Assembly (NCBI GenBank): GCA_030637025.1
Contig: DAOVVV010000007.1
Location: 8,667-72,666, forward strand
Direction of reading: 5' to 3'
DNA from: JAGLHV01 sp023143305 [NCBI: Clostridia bacterium]
GTDB taxonomy: Bacteria > CBDUZB01 > JAGLHV01
DNA: 64,000 nt
The notes under the pieces are model-generated. The model did no database searches. It was not told the origin of the DNA and saw nothing but the letters and a program-made list of their open reading frames with translations. Positions 44,728 to 52,925 of the stretch are shown one piece after another; the stretch's first letter is position 1; each line of letters starts with the position of its first letter. The position numbers and the translations under genes are program-made.

Positions 44728-45096
44728 ATGTTAGCAAAAAAGAAGGGTTTTACTTTAATAGAGATTTTATTGGTAGTAGCGGTGAGCGGGATATTGACTA
44801 CTGCGGCTGTTCCTAAATTTTTTAATGTTCGTAGGAAAGCACAGGAAAATGTTTGTTTGGCTAATCGCCATCTTATTGACCGGGTCGATACTTTGTATTT
44901 TGTTCAGGAGGGGAAACATTCAGCAAGCGTTCAGGAATTGGTGGATGCCAAGTATTTAGGTGATTTGCCCGAATGCCCTTGCGGAGGAGTATATCTCTGG
45001 GTCCCTGCTTCAGAGGATAATGCACAATATAATGTGGTTATTTGTTCTATGCATGGAACAAATATATCTGGGGAGAAAAAAGTTGCGGCTGAATAA
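44728..45096 (+). CDS. Type IV pseudopilin (ComGC/GspG-like)
   Basis: A 122-residue prepilin with KKG/FTLIEILLVVAVSGIL (Glu at +5) and a compact globular domain: CLANRHLIDRVDTLY, LVDAKYLGDLPECPCGGVYLWVP, VICSMHG. The Cys-NR start, CP-GG-Y-W middle and C-S-x-H-G end repeat the pattern of the pilin part at 35.9 kb. It is probably the main pseudopilin driven by the REC-PilB-REC ATPase 12 kb upstream; that link is inference from context. It starts with ATG after AGAGAGG. Confidence 0.82.
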   Translation: MLAKKKGFTLIEILLVVAVSGILTTAAVPKFFNVRRKAQENVCLANRHLIDRVDTLYFVQEGKHSASVQELVDAKYLGDLPECPCGGVYLWVPASEDNAQYNVVICSMHGTNISGEKKVAAE

Positions 45097-45486
45097 GTTG
45101 TGGAAAGGGTTATCAATGGGAACACATAAAATGCAGGAGAAAGATTAGAATGTTATTCGGATTAAATTTATAGCTAATAATTTTCCGCTAAATTTTTTAC
45201 GCAGTGATATTACTAAAAATTTATATTGCAATCTTTCTTGGATAATGTTATTATAATTTGTCTTGTTTACAGTAGTGCATATATTATATCTGAAAAAATA
45301 ATGTCTACAATAAAAAAAATAATTTCTTACCTTTTATAGTCGGGTCTTTGTAATTAAAACTAAATTAATAAAATATTTGTATTGAAAAAGTCATTGAGCA
45401 TTTGTTATTATAAATTGTTTCCTTGGCGATGATGTTTGTGGTGATTTCAGTTTTTATATCTTTAAAAAATATTAAAAAAAGGGAGG
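45097..45486. other. A+T-rich intergenic region before the TULIP/PKD-like operon
   Basis: About 390 bases with no supported ORF. It separates the signalling-pilus cluster from the next operon and holds a candidate promoter at 45382-45411. No clear terminator hairpin with T-run was seen for the upstream pseudopilin. Confidence 0.4.
45382..45411 (+). promoter_or_regulatory. Candidate promoter for the 45.5-52.9 kb operon
   Basis: TTGAAA (45382-45387), an 18-bp spacer and TATTAT (45406-45411), about 80 bases before the first start codon. Only a moderate match. Confidence 0.4.
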
Positions 45487-45492
45487 TTGAAT

Positions 45493-46119
45493 ATGTGTCC
45501 CGAAAAGAAAAAAATTAATAAAAAAATTGAAAATTTTAAAGATTTTCACCGGCTCATACCTGAGTTTATAAAAGAAATTAATAAAGATCAACAATTGGCT
45601 ATTAGGGCAGCGGTTAATCCTTTGCTGGCTTTTGAGGAATTAGGATATGTTTTACCGCTCGAAGTTCAAAAAAAAGTGGGAATATTTATTCGTTTTCGTC
45701 CTAAAGATCGCAAGCGTTTGACAGAATTAGAGGCGGAGATTTATAAAGCAGCAGGATGCACTTTTGATATTGATTCTCCCCGGGAAGTGGAAACAGTTTT
45801 GTTTAAAACTTTAAAGATGCGTAAACCCAAGGGAATGGAAAAAATGGTTGCTTTAAATGTAATTAAAAAAGGGATGGCAATAGCAATGAAGCAGAAAAAG
45901 AAAAAAGTAGAAGAAGTCGATCCTTTGCAAGAATTAAAAGAAAAACATGCTATCATTGCTCCTTTATTGTCTTATCGTAAAATCCAGGCAGGCAGCTCTG
46001 GTTTTGCTTCCCGCTCTCTTTATGAAGAACTAAAAGCCGGGAAAAAGAAATTTCCTATAAGTAAAATGCGCGTGCGTTTTCCCGAACAACACGAACACGA
46101 GGAGGTAGAAAATGCCTAA
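45493..46119 (+). CDS. Unknown protein with DNA-polymerase-I-thumb-like segment
   Basis: A 208-residue soluble, basic protein of no family I can name. The ATG at 45493 is preferred to TTG 45487 because GGGAGG directly abuts the latter. The segment LTELEAEIYKAAGCTFDIDS followed by PREVETVLFKTL resembles the polymerase I thumb (ELEEEI-hydrophobic-AG-x-x-F-N-x-x-S-P-x-Q-hydrophobic-ILF). A later segment, KHAIIAPLLSYRKI, resembles the following HP-x-x-x-x-ILEYR helix. No polymerase catalytic residues exist. The N-terminal NPLLAFEELGYVLPLEV resembles leader-type motifs of other short proteins. Its end overlaps the 1243-residue gene by 8 bases. Confidence 0.55.
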   Translation: MCPEKKKINKKIENFKDFHRLIPEFIKEINKDQQLAIRAAVNPLLAFEELGYVLPLEVQKKVGIFIRFRPKDRKRLTELEAEIYKAAGCTFDIDSPREVETVLFKTLKMRKPKGMEKMVALNVIKKGMAIAMKQKKKKVEEVDPLQELKEKHAIIAPLLSYRKIQAGSSGFASRSLYEELKAGKKKFPISKMRVRFPEQHEHEEVENA

Positions 46120-49100
46120 TACCCGTGGTTTTGAAGTAGTAGCGGAAGTAATAGTATCGGTTTTAACGGAAATTCTTAAAGCAGCCTGGGATAACGGAGG
46201 AACTAATGATCCTGGATCTATTCCTCATGAGGTTGTTATAGAAGAAGGGTTAATGTTTGGTACATATCGGATAACCAGTGGTCAGGTTAGTATTCCCCAG
46301 GAAGGTCTTAGTCTGAATATGGCTCCGGCTGATAACGGAGTAACCGTAAGATTAGCTACGGGAATCCAGGTAGATCTGGATCCAACTACCATACCTGTCC
46401 CTTCTTTATCTCAATTTAATATGACGGCGGATATTGACATAACCGCTCCTTTTGGAATTATTCCGGAAACTGAGTTTAATGTAGGGGTTATTTTTGAGGG
46501 GTTGCCCCGGGATAAGGTAGTTGTTGCTCTTACCAGTGGGGATCCTATTGAACCGATTTCAGATACCCTTATTGCCGAGTATATACACAACCTTTATGAA
46601 CAGAACGGAGATACTTTCCCACATACCCTTACCCTGGAAGATCAGAGTTGGGGTGCTTTTACTTTTGATGCCTTTGTTGAATTTTTTGATGATCTTTCCG
46701 ACCCGGCACGGCGAATTACTGTACAGCGTCCCGATTCAAATCATGTGGCCGTATCTATACCTATTCATTTAAGGTTAAATGATATAAATTGTTCTTATAC
46801 TACTGTTCTTTCCCCAATGGGAGTGACCGCTAGAATTGTTCTTACCGCACCTTATCAACAGAGCTCAGACCTGATTACCGCTACCTTGAGCGCAGCAGTG
46901 GTTACCGTAGAGGATTTAGCACCTGCTTCGGGAATTGAAGGAACTAATTATAATTTAAATAAAGCAGGAGCAGCTGCTTTAGGAATAGATCTTGACCAAT
47001 TATTTGAGACGGAAATTACTCAGCGGGGTACGGTGCTGGCACAATCAATGGGAGATATTGAAGTTCAATATCCTACGGTGGCTCAGATAGAACAATTTAT
47101 CGGTGACCATGTTTACCATGAGTTGCTCAATCGGCGTTACATAGGAGCCTGGACCCCGGAAACCCCGGAAGATTCCCCGGTAGAAATCAGAGAAGTCCGT
47201 CCCAAAGCATTGTCCGATGCTTTAGCCATAGGAATTAATCCGGGTACAGGTGCTGATGAAAATCTTTTAATCAATTTTGTTCCCTCTGACCAGTCTTTTG
47301 CTATTGCTCTGGATGCGGATTTTGTCAACCAAACAATTAGAGACATTATTGATACTCCCGAACCCGATGGTTTTGGGGGGGTTCCCAAACATTTTGATAA
47401 TATAGAAGGACATGAAGCGCAACTGGAATCGCTTAATTGGGCACTGCAATCCGGTGTTATTCATTTTTGGGGGGATGTAACTGTTTACGATGTTTTTTGC
47501 AAAGCCGATGCCGAATGCAGTTTTTGGGCAGACATAAAACTTAAATGGAATCCTCCGGATGGCTCCGGTGCTCAGGTTCTGGAACCATATCTTCATGATG
47601 ATGATGTAGATTTACCCTGGTGGGCCTGGCTTATTGCCGTATTGGGTTTTATTTTTGGATTGATTATCGGGATTATTATGATAGTAGTTACTGTGGTAGT
47701 TGAGCGGGTTGCCGAACGGATAGGTGGAGCAGTAATGGAAGACGAAGTGGCTGGTCAATTACAGGTTTTGGGAGCATGGCCTCAGCAATTGCAGGGAATT
47801 GGAAACATTATTTCTACCTTTCAGGAAGCAGTAGGTATTGATTCTGAGGGACTTCTGTTTTCCGGTTCGATATTAGTAATAGCTACTTATGGTCTTACTT
47901 TAACCGATCCGGCTTGTGCCGGCGGGCCTTACTTTTGTTTTGCCGGTGGTCCTTCCATTGATTTTTTTGCCGGTCCCGGCAACCCTAAAATTGATTATCA
48001 CTGGAATTTTTGGGGGGGAATTACTGCCCTGGGACATCATGTAACTCATAAATACAATGATAATGGTTTATATATAGTTCGTTTGACCAGCACGGTCAAC
48101 GAGCCTGGAGGAGCAATTACTCATAACTCTGTTTTGGTTCATGCGGAAAATGTGCCGCCGGTGGTTGATGCCGGCGAGGATAAAGTGATAAATGAAGGAG
48201 AAGAGGTTTTATTCTCCGGTAAATTTACCGATCAGGAATGGCCGGATACTCACGAAGCTATCTGGGATTTTGGAGATGACTCACTTCCCGTAGAAGGAAT
48301 GATTACCCAAACTAATAATCCGCCTCAGGCAGAGGGTGTAGTTACGGCCAGTCATGCCTTTTGTGACCAGGGGGAATATACAGTAATCCTGCGTATGCGC
48401 GATGATAACGGCGGAGTTAGTGAAGATACGCTTAAAGTTACTGTGCTTAATGTTCCACCTACAGTAGATGCGGGAGAAGATATGTTTGCTTATATTTGTA
48501 CGCCGATTACTTTGGTAGGGCGTTTTTTTGATCCCGGTTGGTGTGATCAGCACACCGGTTCCTGGAATTTCGGTGATTGTACACCTACTCATCCTGCTAT
48601 TATTCGGGAGAAAAATGAACCGCCTATGGGTACGGGTATTGTAGTGGCTACCCATACCTATAATCGTTGTGGAATTTATTGGGTAGAATGTGTGGTTATT
48701 GATGACGATGGAGGAGTTGGCAGGGATGTTATTACGGTACGGGTAGTAAATATATTAAACCGCGATTTCGAAGCAGGTTTTCGTAACCGTACGGTAGGAA
48801 CAGTAGCTAATCACTGGGAACCTTATTCAGTTAGTGCCTCTACACATACATTGGGAATGGTAGAAGCTATAGATGTTGGTGCAGCTCTTTTTAGTGCCGA
48901 AGAATTTGTGGTTCACGGTGGACAGCGTTCTCAAAAAATAGAAGGAGTGGGAAAATTTAGTGCCGGTATTTATCAACAGGTGGGAGCGAATTCTAATTGG
49001 GACTATCAGGTATCGGTCTGGTATCATATAGATGAGAAAACAGGAGGAAGGTGCCGTTTGGGAGTAGATCCTTTAGGGGGTACCAATCCTGCTTCATCCG

Positions 49101-49843
49101 ATGTAGAATGGGTTGAGGGAAATCAACAGCGTAATTGGGCACAATTGGTCTGGCGGGTGACAGCAAAAAAACGGGCTATTACTGTTTTTCTTGAAGTAGT
49201 CGGTGAAACACAGAATACAGCTGCTTATTTTGACGATGTTGTTTTAAGTCCTTATCCCTGTCCGTTAAAAGAGCCGGAAACGATAGAACAACCCGAGCCG
49301 GAATTACGGGAAATATGTGTTAATTGGGCGGAGGAGAAAAAAGGTGGGGAAGTGGGTACTGTTTATGAAAAAAACGGTTTTATTTTTAAATCTGCCAATC
49401 AGGAACAATTACGCATTATAATATGGGGTTCGCCGGAGGGTGAGGGTAAGTTAGTTCTTCCTCAAGATGGGATGGATGTTTTATTACCTTTTGTAGCTGA
49501 TGGCGTTATTGCTCATGTCGGATTGTATACCCAGCGGCCGATTACCTTAAAAGCTCTGGATGCAGAAGGTAATACCTTAGAAGAAGTAACTACGCCTGCT
49601 GCTCAGGGGGAAGCTTATACTCTGGAAATAAATACAGCGGGGATTGCATCTCTTTTCTTTTCCGGAGGAGGCGGTGAAGGTTTGTTGCTTAATCTGTGTA
49701 TTTCTGAGGGAACAGGAGAGAAAAAGGGCCCGCTCAAAAAAATTGAAGATGTTAAGAAAGAATTGAGTCGGGTTGCAGAGAAAATAGGTGCTAAACTAGA
49801 AAGAAAAAGGATGAAGATAAAGAAGAAAAATAAAAGAAAATAG
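46112..49843 (+). CDS. Large multidomain protein: beta/TULIP-like N-terminus, one TM, PKD repeats
   Basis: A 1243-residue protein without an N-terminal signal peptide. Residues 1-500 are beta-rich with alternating motifs (GTYRITSGQVSIPQEGLSLNM, MTADIDITAPFGI, LAIGINPGTGADENLLINFV, LQSGVIHFWGDVTVYDVFCK) that recall TULIP/P47-type lipid-binding folds; this is a low-confidence inference. One membrane helix follows (WWAWLIAVLGFIFGLIIGII, near 506). Then come a PKD-like segment and two clear PKD domains (VPPVVDAGEDKVINEGEEV; VPPTVDAGEDMFAYICTPI), a CBM4/9-like jelly roll (about 890-1045), a C-terminal domain shared with the next gene (EICVNWAEEKKGGE ... LVLPQDGMDVLLPF) and a basic tail. Probably membrane-anchored; which side each half faces is unclear. 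Confidence 0.75.
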   Translation: MPNTRGFEVVAEVIVSVLTEILKAAWDNGGTNDPGSIPHEVVIEEGLMFGTYRITSGQVSIPQEGLSLNMAPADNGVTVRLATGIQVDLDPTTIPVPSLSQFNMTADIDITAPFGIIPETEFNVGVIFEGLPRDKVVVALTSGDPIEPISDTLIAEYIHNLYEQNGDTFPHTLTLEDQSWGAFTFDAFVEFFDDLSDPARRITVQRPDSNHVAVSIPIHLRLNDINCSYTTVLSPMGVTARIVLTAPYQQSSDLITATLSAAVVTVEDLAPASGIEGTNYNLNKAGAAALGIDLDQLFETEITQRGTVLAQSMGDIEVQYPTVAQIEQFIGDHVYHELLNRRYIGAWTPETPEDSPVEIREVRPKALSDALAIGINPGTGADENLLINFVPSDQSFAIALDADFVNQTIRDIIDTPEPDGFGGVPKHFDNIEGHEAQLESLNWALQSGVIHFWGDVTVYDVFCKADAECSFWADIKLKWNPPDGSGAQVLEPYLHDDDVDLPWWAWLIAVLGFIFGLIIGIIMIVVTVVVERVAERIGGAVMEDEVAGQLQVLGAWPQQLQGIGNIISTFQEAVGIDSEGLLFSGSILVIATYGLTLTDPACAGGPYFCFAGGPSIDFFAGPGNPKIDYHWNFWGGITALGHHVTHKYNDNGLYIVRLTSTVNEPGGAITHNSVLVHAENVPPVVDAGEDKVINEGEEVLFSGKFTDQEWPDTHEAIWDFGDDSLPVEGMITQTNNPPQAEGVVTASHAFCDQGEYTVILRMRDDNGGVSEDTLKVTVLNVPPTVDAGEDMFAYICTPITLVGRFFDPGWCDQHTGSWNFGDCTPTHPAIIREKNEPPMGTGIVVATHTYNRCGIYWVECVVIDDDGGVGRDVITVRVVNILNRDFEAGFRNRTVGTVANHWEPYSVSASTHTLGMVEAIDVGAALFSAEEFVVHGGQRSQKIEGVGKFSAGIYQQVGANSNWDYQVSVWYHIDEKTGGRCRLGVDPLGGTNPASSDVEWVEGNQQRNWAQLVWRVTAKKRAITVFLEVVGETQNTAAYFDDVVLSPYPCPLKEPETIEQPEPELREICVNWAEEKKGGEVGTVYEKNGFIFKSANQEQLRIIIWGSPEGEGKLVLPQDGMDVLLPFVADGVIAHVGLYTQRPITLKALDAEGNTLEEVTTPAAQGEAYTLEINTAGIASLFFSGGGGEGLLLNLCISEGTGEKKGPLKKIEDVKKELSRVAEKIGAKLERKRMKIKKKNKRK

Positions 49844-49882
49844 ATTTAAAGAAATAAAATTTATCGTTGGAAAGGAGAAATT

Positions 49883-50620
49883 ATGCCTGAAGAAAGAATA
49901 GTTAAAATTGTTGCCTGGCCCAAAGAGCCGGCAAAACTGGAGCATCGTTTTAATAGCGAAAAACCCTGTCCGGTTTCTATTTCTTTTGAAAAGACTCCGG
50001 CTAATGTAATCGTTCGTTCTAACCCCAAAGAGCCATTCAATGTAGATATGGCCATGAATGTTATAGCAAAGGAAACAATTCCGGTATGTATTAAATTATG
50101 TGAACCAATCTGTGTAAAAAGCAAATATGCTATTGCTATTGATATTTTTGATCGTCCGGTAGCCAATATTGCTTTGCAGGGAGAGACCAGAATATTTAAT
50201 TGTCGTGAAGGGGATAATAATGTTAGACCGGTTTGTGTTGATTTTAATAAGTTAAAAGAGGGAATGGAATTTACGGAAGCATTTACCCATCAAGAATTTA
50301 AGTTTACTCCGCTGGGAGACAAATTACGGACGGTAAATTTCGGAGAGCCGGCCGGCCGGGTAAAATTAGCTTTTCCGCCGGAAGGTATCCGTATAGATCT
50401 TCCGCAGGAAGCAAATCAGGTAAAACTTACAGTTAATAATTATGCCGGTCAGACCCTTGATTTTTTTGTTTACACCGGAAGCACGTTGGCTAACCAATTT
50501 TCCCAGGACATTGTAAATGAAGTAAAAGAAATTTTTATTTCCCGCTCCGGAGTTACGGCAATAGAGATTAAAGGGGGAAGAAATGAATCAGCAGTAGTGG
50601 AGGTTTGTTTTTCTTTATAA
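49883..50620 (+). CDS. Two-domain beta protein, unknown family
   Basis: A 245-residue protein without signal or membrane helix. The N-terminal 110 residues (EERIVKIVAWPKEPAKLEH, EKPCPVSISFEK, IPVCIKLCEPICVKSKYAI) recur in the next gene as an 85%-like copy. The C-terminal 130 residues (RPVCVDFNKLKEGMEF, PAGRVKLAFPPEGIRIDLPQ, ITAIEIKGG-like end) match the C-terminal domain of the 1243-residue protein in pattern: VCV(D/N), G-x-x-x-L-x-x-P, G-hydrophobic-LP, GG-x-x-E and a final Cys. Both halves look like beta-sandwiches. It may be a binding partner of the large protein through a shared fold. Confidence 0.7.
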   Translation: MPEERIVKIVAWPKEPAKLEHRFNSEKPCPVSISFEKTPANVIVRSNPKEPFNVDMAMNVIAKETIPVCIKLCEPICVKSKYAIAIDIFDRPVANIALQGETRIFNCREGDNNVRPVCVDFNKLKEGMEFTEAFTHQEFKFTPLGDKLRTVNFGEPAGRVKLAFPPEGIRIDLPQEANQVKLTVNNYAGQTLDFFVYTGSTLANQFSQDIVNEVKEIFISRSGVTAIEIKGGRNESAVVEVCFSL

Positions 50621-50714
50621 ACTTTATGGAATAATATTGAGTATGGGATAAAAGATTGATTTTTTTTTAAAAATAAATTAGAATAAAACAGTTATTATTA
50701 AAAGAGGAAAATAT

Positions 50715-51059
50715 ATGGCTGAAGAAAGAATAGTTAAAATTACAGCCTGGCCCAAAGAGCCGGTAAAACTGGAACATTATTTTAATAGTGAAAAACCCTG
50801 TCCGGTTTCTATTTCTTTTGAAAAAAACCCGGCCAATGTAATCGTTCACTCTAATCCCAAAGAACCATTTAATGTAGATATGGCTATGAATCTTATAGCA
50901 AAGGAAACTATTCCTGTCTGTATTAAATTATGTGAACCGATTTGTGTTAAAAGTAAGTATGCAATTACCGTTGATATTTTTGATCGTCCGGTAGCAACCA
51001 TTACCCTCAAGGGGGAAACCAGATTATATAATTGTCAGGAGGAGAGAGATGTTGAATAA
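50715..51059 (+). CDS. Partial paralogue of the preceding beta protein
   Basis: A 114-residue protein almost identical to residues 1-112 of the previous gene (AEERIVKITAWPKEPVKLEH, EKPCPVSISFEKNPANVIVH, CIKLCEPICVKSKYAITVDI), ending where the second domain would begin. It reads as a tandem duplication followed by loss of the second domain, or as a natural one-domain variant. The conserved Cys residues are kept, which suggests selection. A GAGGAAAATAT ribosome-binding region precedes the ATG, and the stop overlaps the next start by 11 bases. Confidence 0.68.
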   Translation: MAEERIVKITAWPKEPVKLEHYFNSEKPCPVSISFEKNPANVIVHSNPKEPFNVDMAMNLIAKETIPVCIKLCEPICVKSKYAITVDIFDRPVATITLKGETRLYNCQEERDVE

Positions 51060-51837
51060 AAGTAAAAAAATGCCGAAAAGTAAATTAAATGAGTCCGGAG
51101 GAGATTCAACAGCAAAGTTTCAAACAAGCGGTTTGGGTTCTAAAAAAGGAAACAAAGAGTGGAAAGGAACAGGTGCCGGAGAAAAAAAGAAAATAAGCAA
51201 GGATGTAATTAAAGGATTGGCCAATGCTACTTCCCGTGTAGTTCAGCAGGCTGCTTCCATTTTGGAAGAAGAAGTCGCTGCCGGTATTGTTGCGGCAAAA
51301 CAGGTAGAAGACCGTTTGATTAATGTAAAGGACCTTCGTTCCGGTAAACCGGATGAAGTAATACACCGCTTTCGGCGTGACGCACACGAGGTAATGGATA
51401 TTTTTATTGATTTAGCTCATGCTGCCAGTAAATATGTCGGGGGGCTTGCTCAACGGGTGGTTACTATCCGGGGCTCAGAAAGAAAAGAAAAATCAGAATA
51501 TACGGCTTCCGGGCAATTACCTACGCTTAAAACCAATAAAGCAATGAAACCGGGTGAAGTGGCTAAAATCCCGATGGATTTAGAAAATAACAGTGATAAA
51601 ATAATGGATAAATTTAGTTTTCACAGTACCGATTTAGTAGATGCTTCCGGGAAAAGGATTGCAGCTGAAAGGATAACCTTTACTCCTTCCGCACTTTCTC
51701 TGGCTCCATATAAAACCCAAAAGGTATTGGTAGCAGTTAATATTCCTGCCAAAACTTCCGCAGGTATTTATTCCGGTTTAATCCGGGCGACAAAGATGGA
51801 TCAGTTACAGGCGATATTGGTAATTCAAGTCGATTGA
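51049..51837 (+). CDS. Phasin-like helical protein with C-terminal Ig-like domain
   Basis: A 262-residue protein without signal peptide. A basic, low-complexity N-terminus (1-48) is followed by long amphipathic helices (KDVIKGLANATSRVVQQAAS, ILEEEVAAGIVAAKQVEDRL, RFRRDAHEVMDIFIDLAHAA; 49-140) that look like phasins, the proteins that coat lipid or polymer inclusions. The last 100 residues form a beta-sandwich (MKPGEVAKIPMDLENNSDK, LSLAPYKTQKVLVAVNIPAK, AGIYSGLIRATKMDQLQAIL) like the COG1470-type domains that bind or dock on surfaces. AGGAGGAGAG precedes the ATG. A coat protein for a hydrophobic store is possible but unproven. Confidence 0.65.
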   Translation: MLNKSKKMPKSKLNESGGDSTAKFQTSGLGSKKGNKEWKGTGAGEKKKISKDVIKGLANATSRVVQQAASILEEEVAAGIVAAKQVEDRLINVKDLRSGKPDEVIHRFRRDAHEVMDIFIDLAHAASKYVGGLAQRVVTIRGSERKEKSEYTASGQLPTLKTNKAMKPGEVAKIPMDLENNSDKIMDKFSFHSTDLVDASGKRIAAERITFTPSALSLAPYKTQKVLVAVNIPAKTSAGIYSGLIRATKMDQLQAILVIQVD

Positions 51838-51878
51838 TTTTGGTGTAATTAAGGGAGAATGATTAAGGAGTTTTATTT

Positions 51879-52919
51879 ATGCCCGGGGTTAATCGTTTTG
51901 AATTAGTGGAAACAGCTTTAAAATATTATAAAGATATTACTATGGAAACTCTTTTGACTTTTTTACCGTCAAAAGAGCCCAGGAAGTACCTTTATGATTT
52001 AATTCCATCTTATCCTATGCGTCCGGGAAAAGGTTTACGCCCGGGGTTATGTATGGCTACCTGTGAAGCTTTTGGAGGAAATGTCCGCAATGCTCTTAGG
52101 TCGGCTGTAGCTATTGAATTGTTTCATAATGCTTTTTTAATTCATGATGATGTGGAAGATGGAAGTGAATACCGGCGGGGCGAGAAGACCTTACATGCTA
52201 AATACGGGATGGAAATTGCCGTGAATGCCGGTGATGCAATGAATGTTCTCAGCATTCGTCCTTTAATGGAAAATCTTACCTTTCTCGGTCCGGAGTTAAC
52301 CTGGCAGATTTTTACCGAAATTGAACATATGGTGCGGCAATCAGTTGAAGGACAGGCGATGGAGTTGGGTTGGGTACACGATAATATTTGTGATTTAACC
52401 GAAGAGGATTATTTGCGTACAACCCTTAAGAAGACCTGCTGGTATACCAGTATTCATCCCTGTAGAATAGGTGCTTTGATTGCTAAAGGGGGAGAAATAA
52501 ATTTAGATTCTTTTAATCATTTTGGTTTTTATATGGGAGCAGCTTTTCAGATTCAGGATGATGTTCTTAATCTTGTAGGTCAGCGTAAAAAATACGGCAA
52601 GGAAATCGGAGGGGATATCTGGGAAGGAAAGCGAACCGTAATGCTTATTCATTTGCTGAATAATTGCACTAAAAGAGAAAAAGAAAAAATCACAATGTTT
52701 TTGTCCCTGCCCCGTAAGCAGCGGTTACCTAAAGAAGTTAAGTGGGTTTATTCTTTGATGACCGAATATGGTAGTATCGAGTTTGCCCGCAAAAATGCCC
52801 GCCAACTGGCTGGAGCGGCTTTACGAGAATTTTTCGTAGCCTATGGAAGTTTACCTGACAGCCGGGCTAAACAATTTATTTATGATATTGTGTTATATAT
52901 GGTGGAGAGGGATCTTTAA
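51879..52919 (+). CDS. Polyprenyl diphosphate synthase family protein
   Basis: A 346-residue trans-isoprenyl diphosphate synthase. The first aspartate-rich motif is FLIHDDVEDGSEYRRG near 86-101; the GKGLRPGLC region lies before it. The second motif reads QIQDDVLNL, that is DDxxN where DDxxD is usual. Members make C15 to C50 isoprenoid diphosphates; the product length cannot be read here. It is the last gene of the operon that starts at 45.5 kb, 41 bases after the phasin-like gene, suggesting that an isoprenoid is part of that system. AAGGAG precedes the ATG. Confidence 0.85.
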   Translation: MPGVNRFELVETALKYYKDITMETLLTFLPSKEPRKYLYDLIPSYPMRPGKGLRPGLCMATCEAFGGNVRNALRSAVAIELFHNAFLIHDDVEDGSEYRRGEKTLHAKYGMEIAVNAGDAMNVLSIRPLMENLTFLGPELTWQIFTEIEHMVRQSVEGQAMELGWVHDNICDLTEEDYLRTTLKKTCWYTSIHPCRIGALIAKGGEINLDSFNHFGFYMGAAFQIQDDVLNLVGQRKKYGKEIGGDIWEGKRTVMLIHLLNNCTKREKEKITMFLSLPRKQRLPKEVKWVYSLMTEYGSIEFARKNARQLAGAALREFFVAYGSLPDSRAKQFIYDIVLYMVERDL

Positions 52920-52925
52920 ATTTTA

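Noticed and set aside
48281-48655. Minus-strand ORF within the PKD region
   Set aside because: Shadow of the PKD-containing gene; no ribosome-binding site or recognisable domain.
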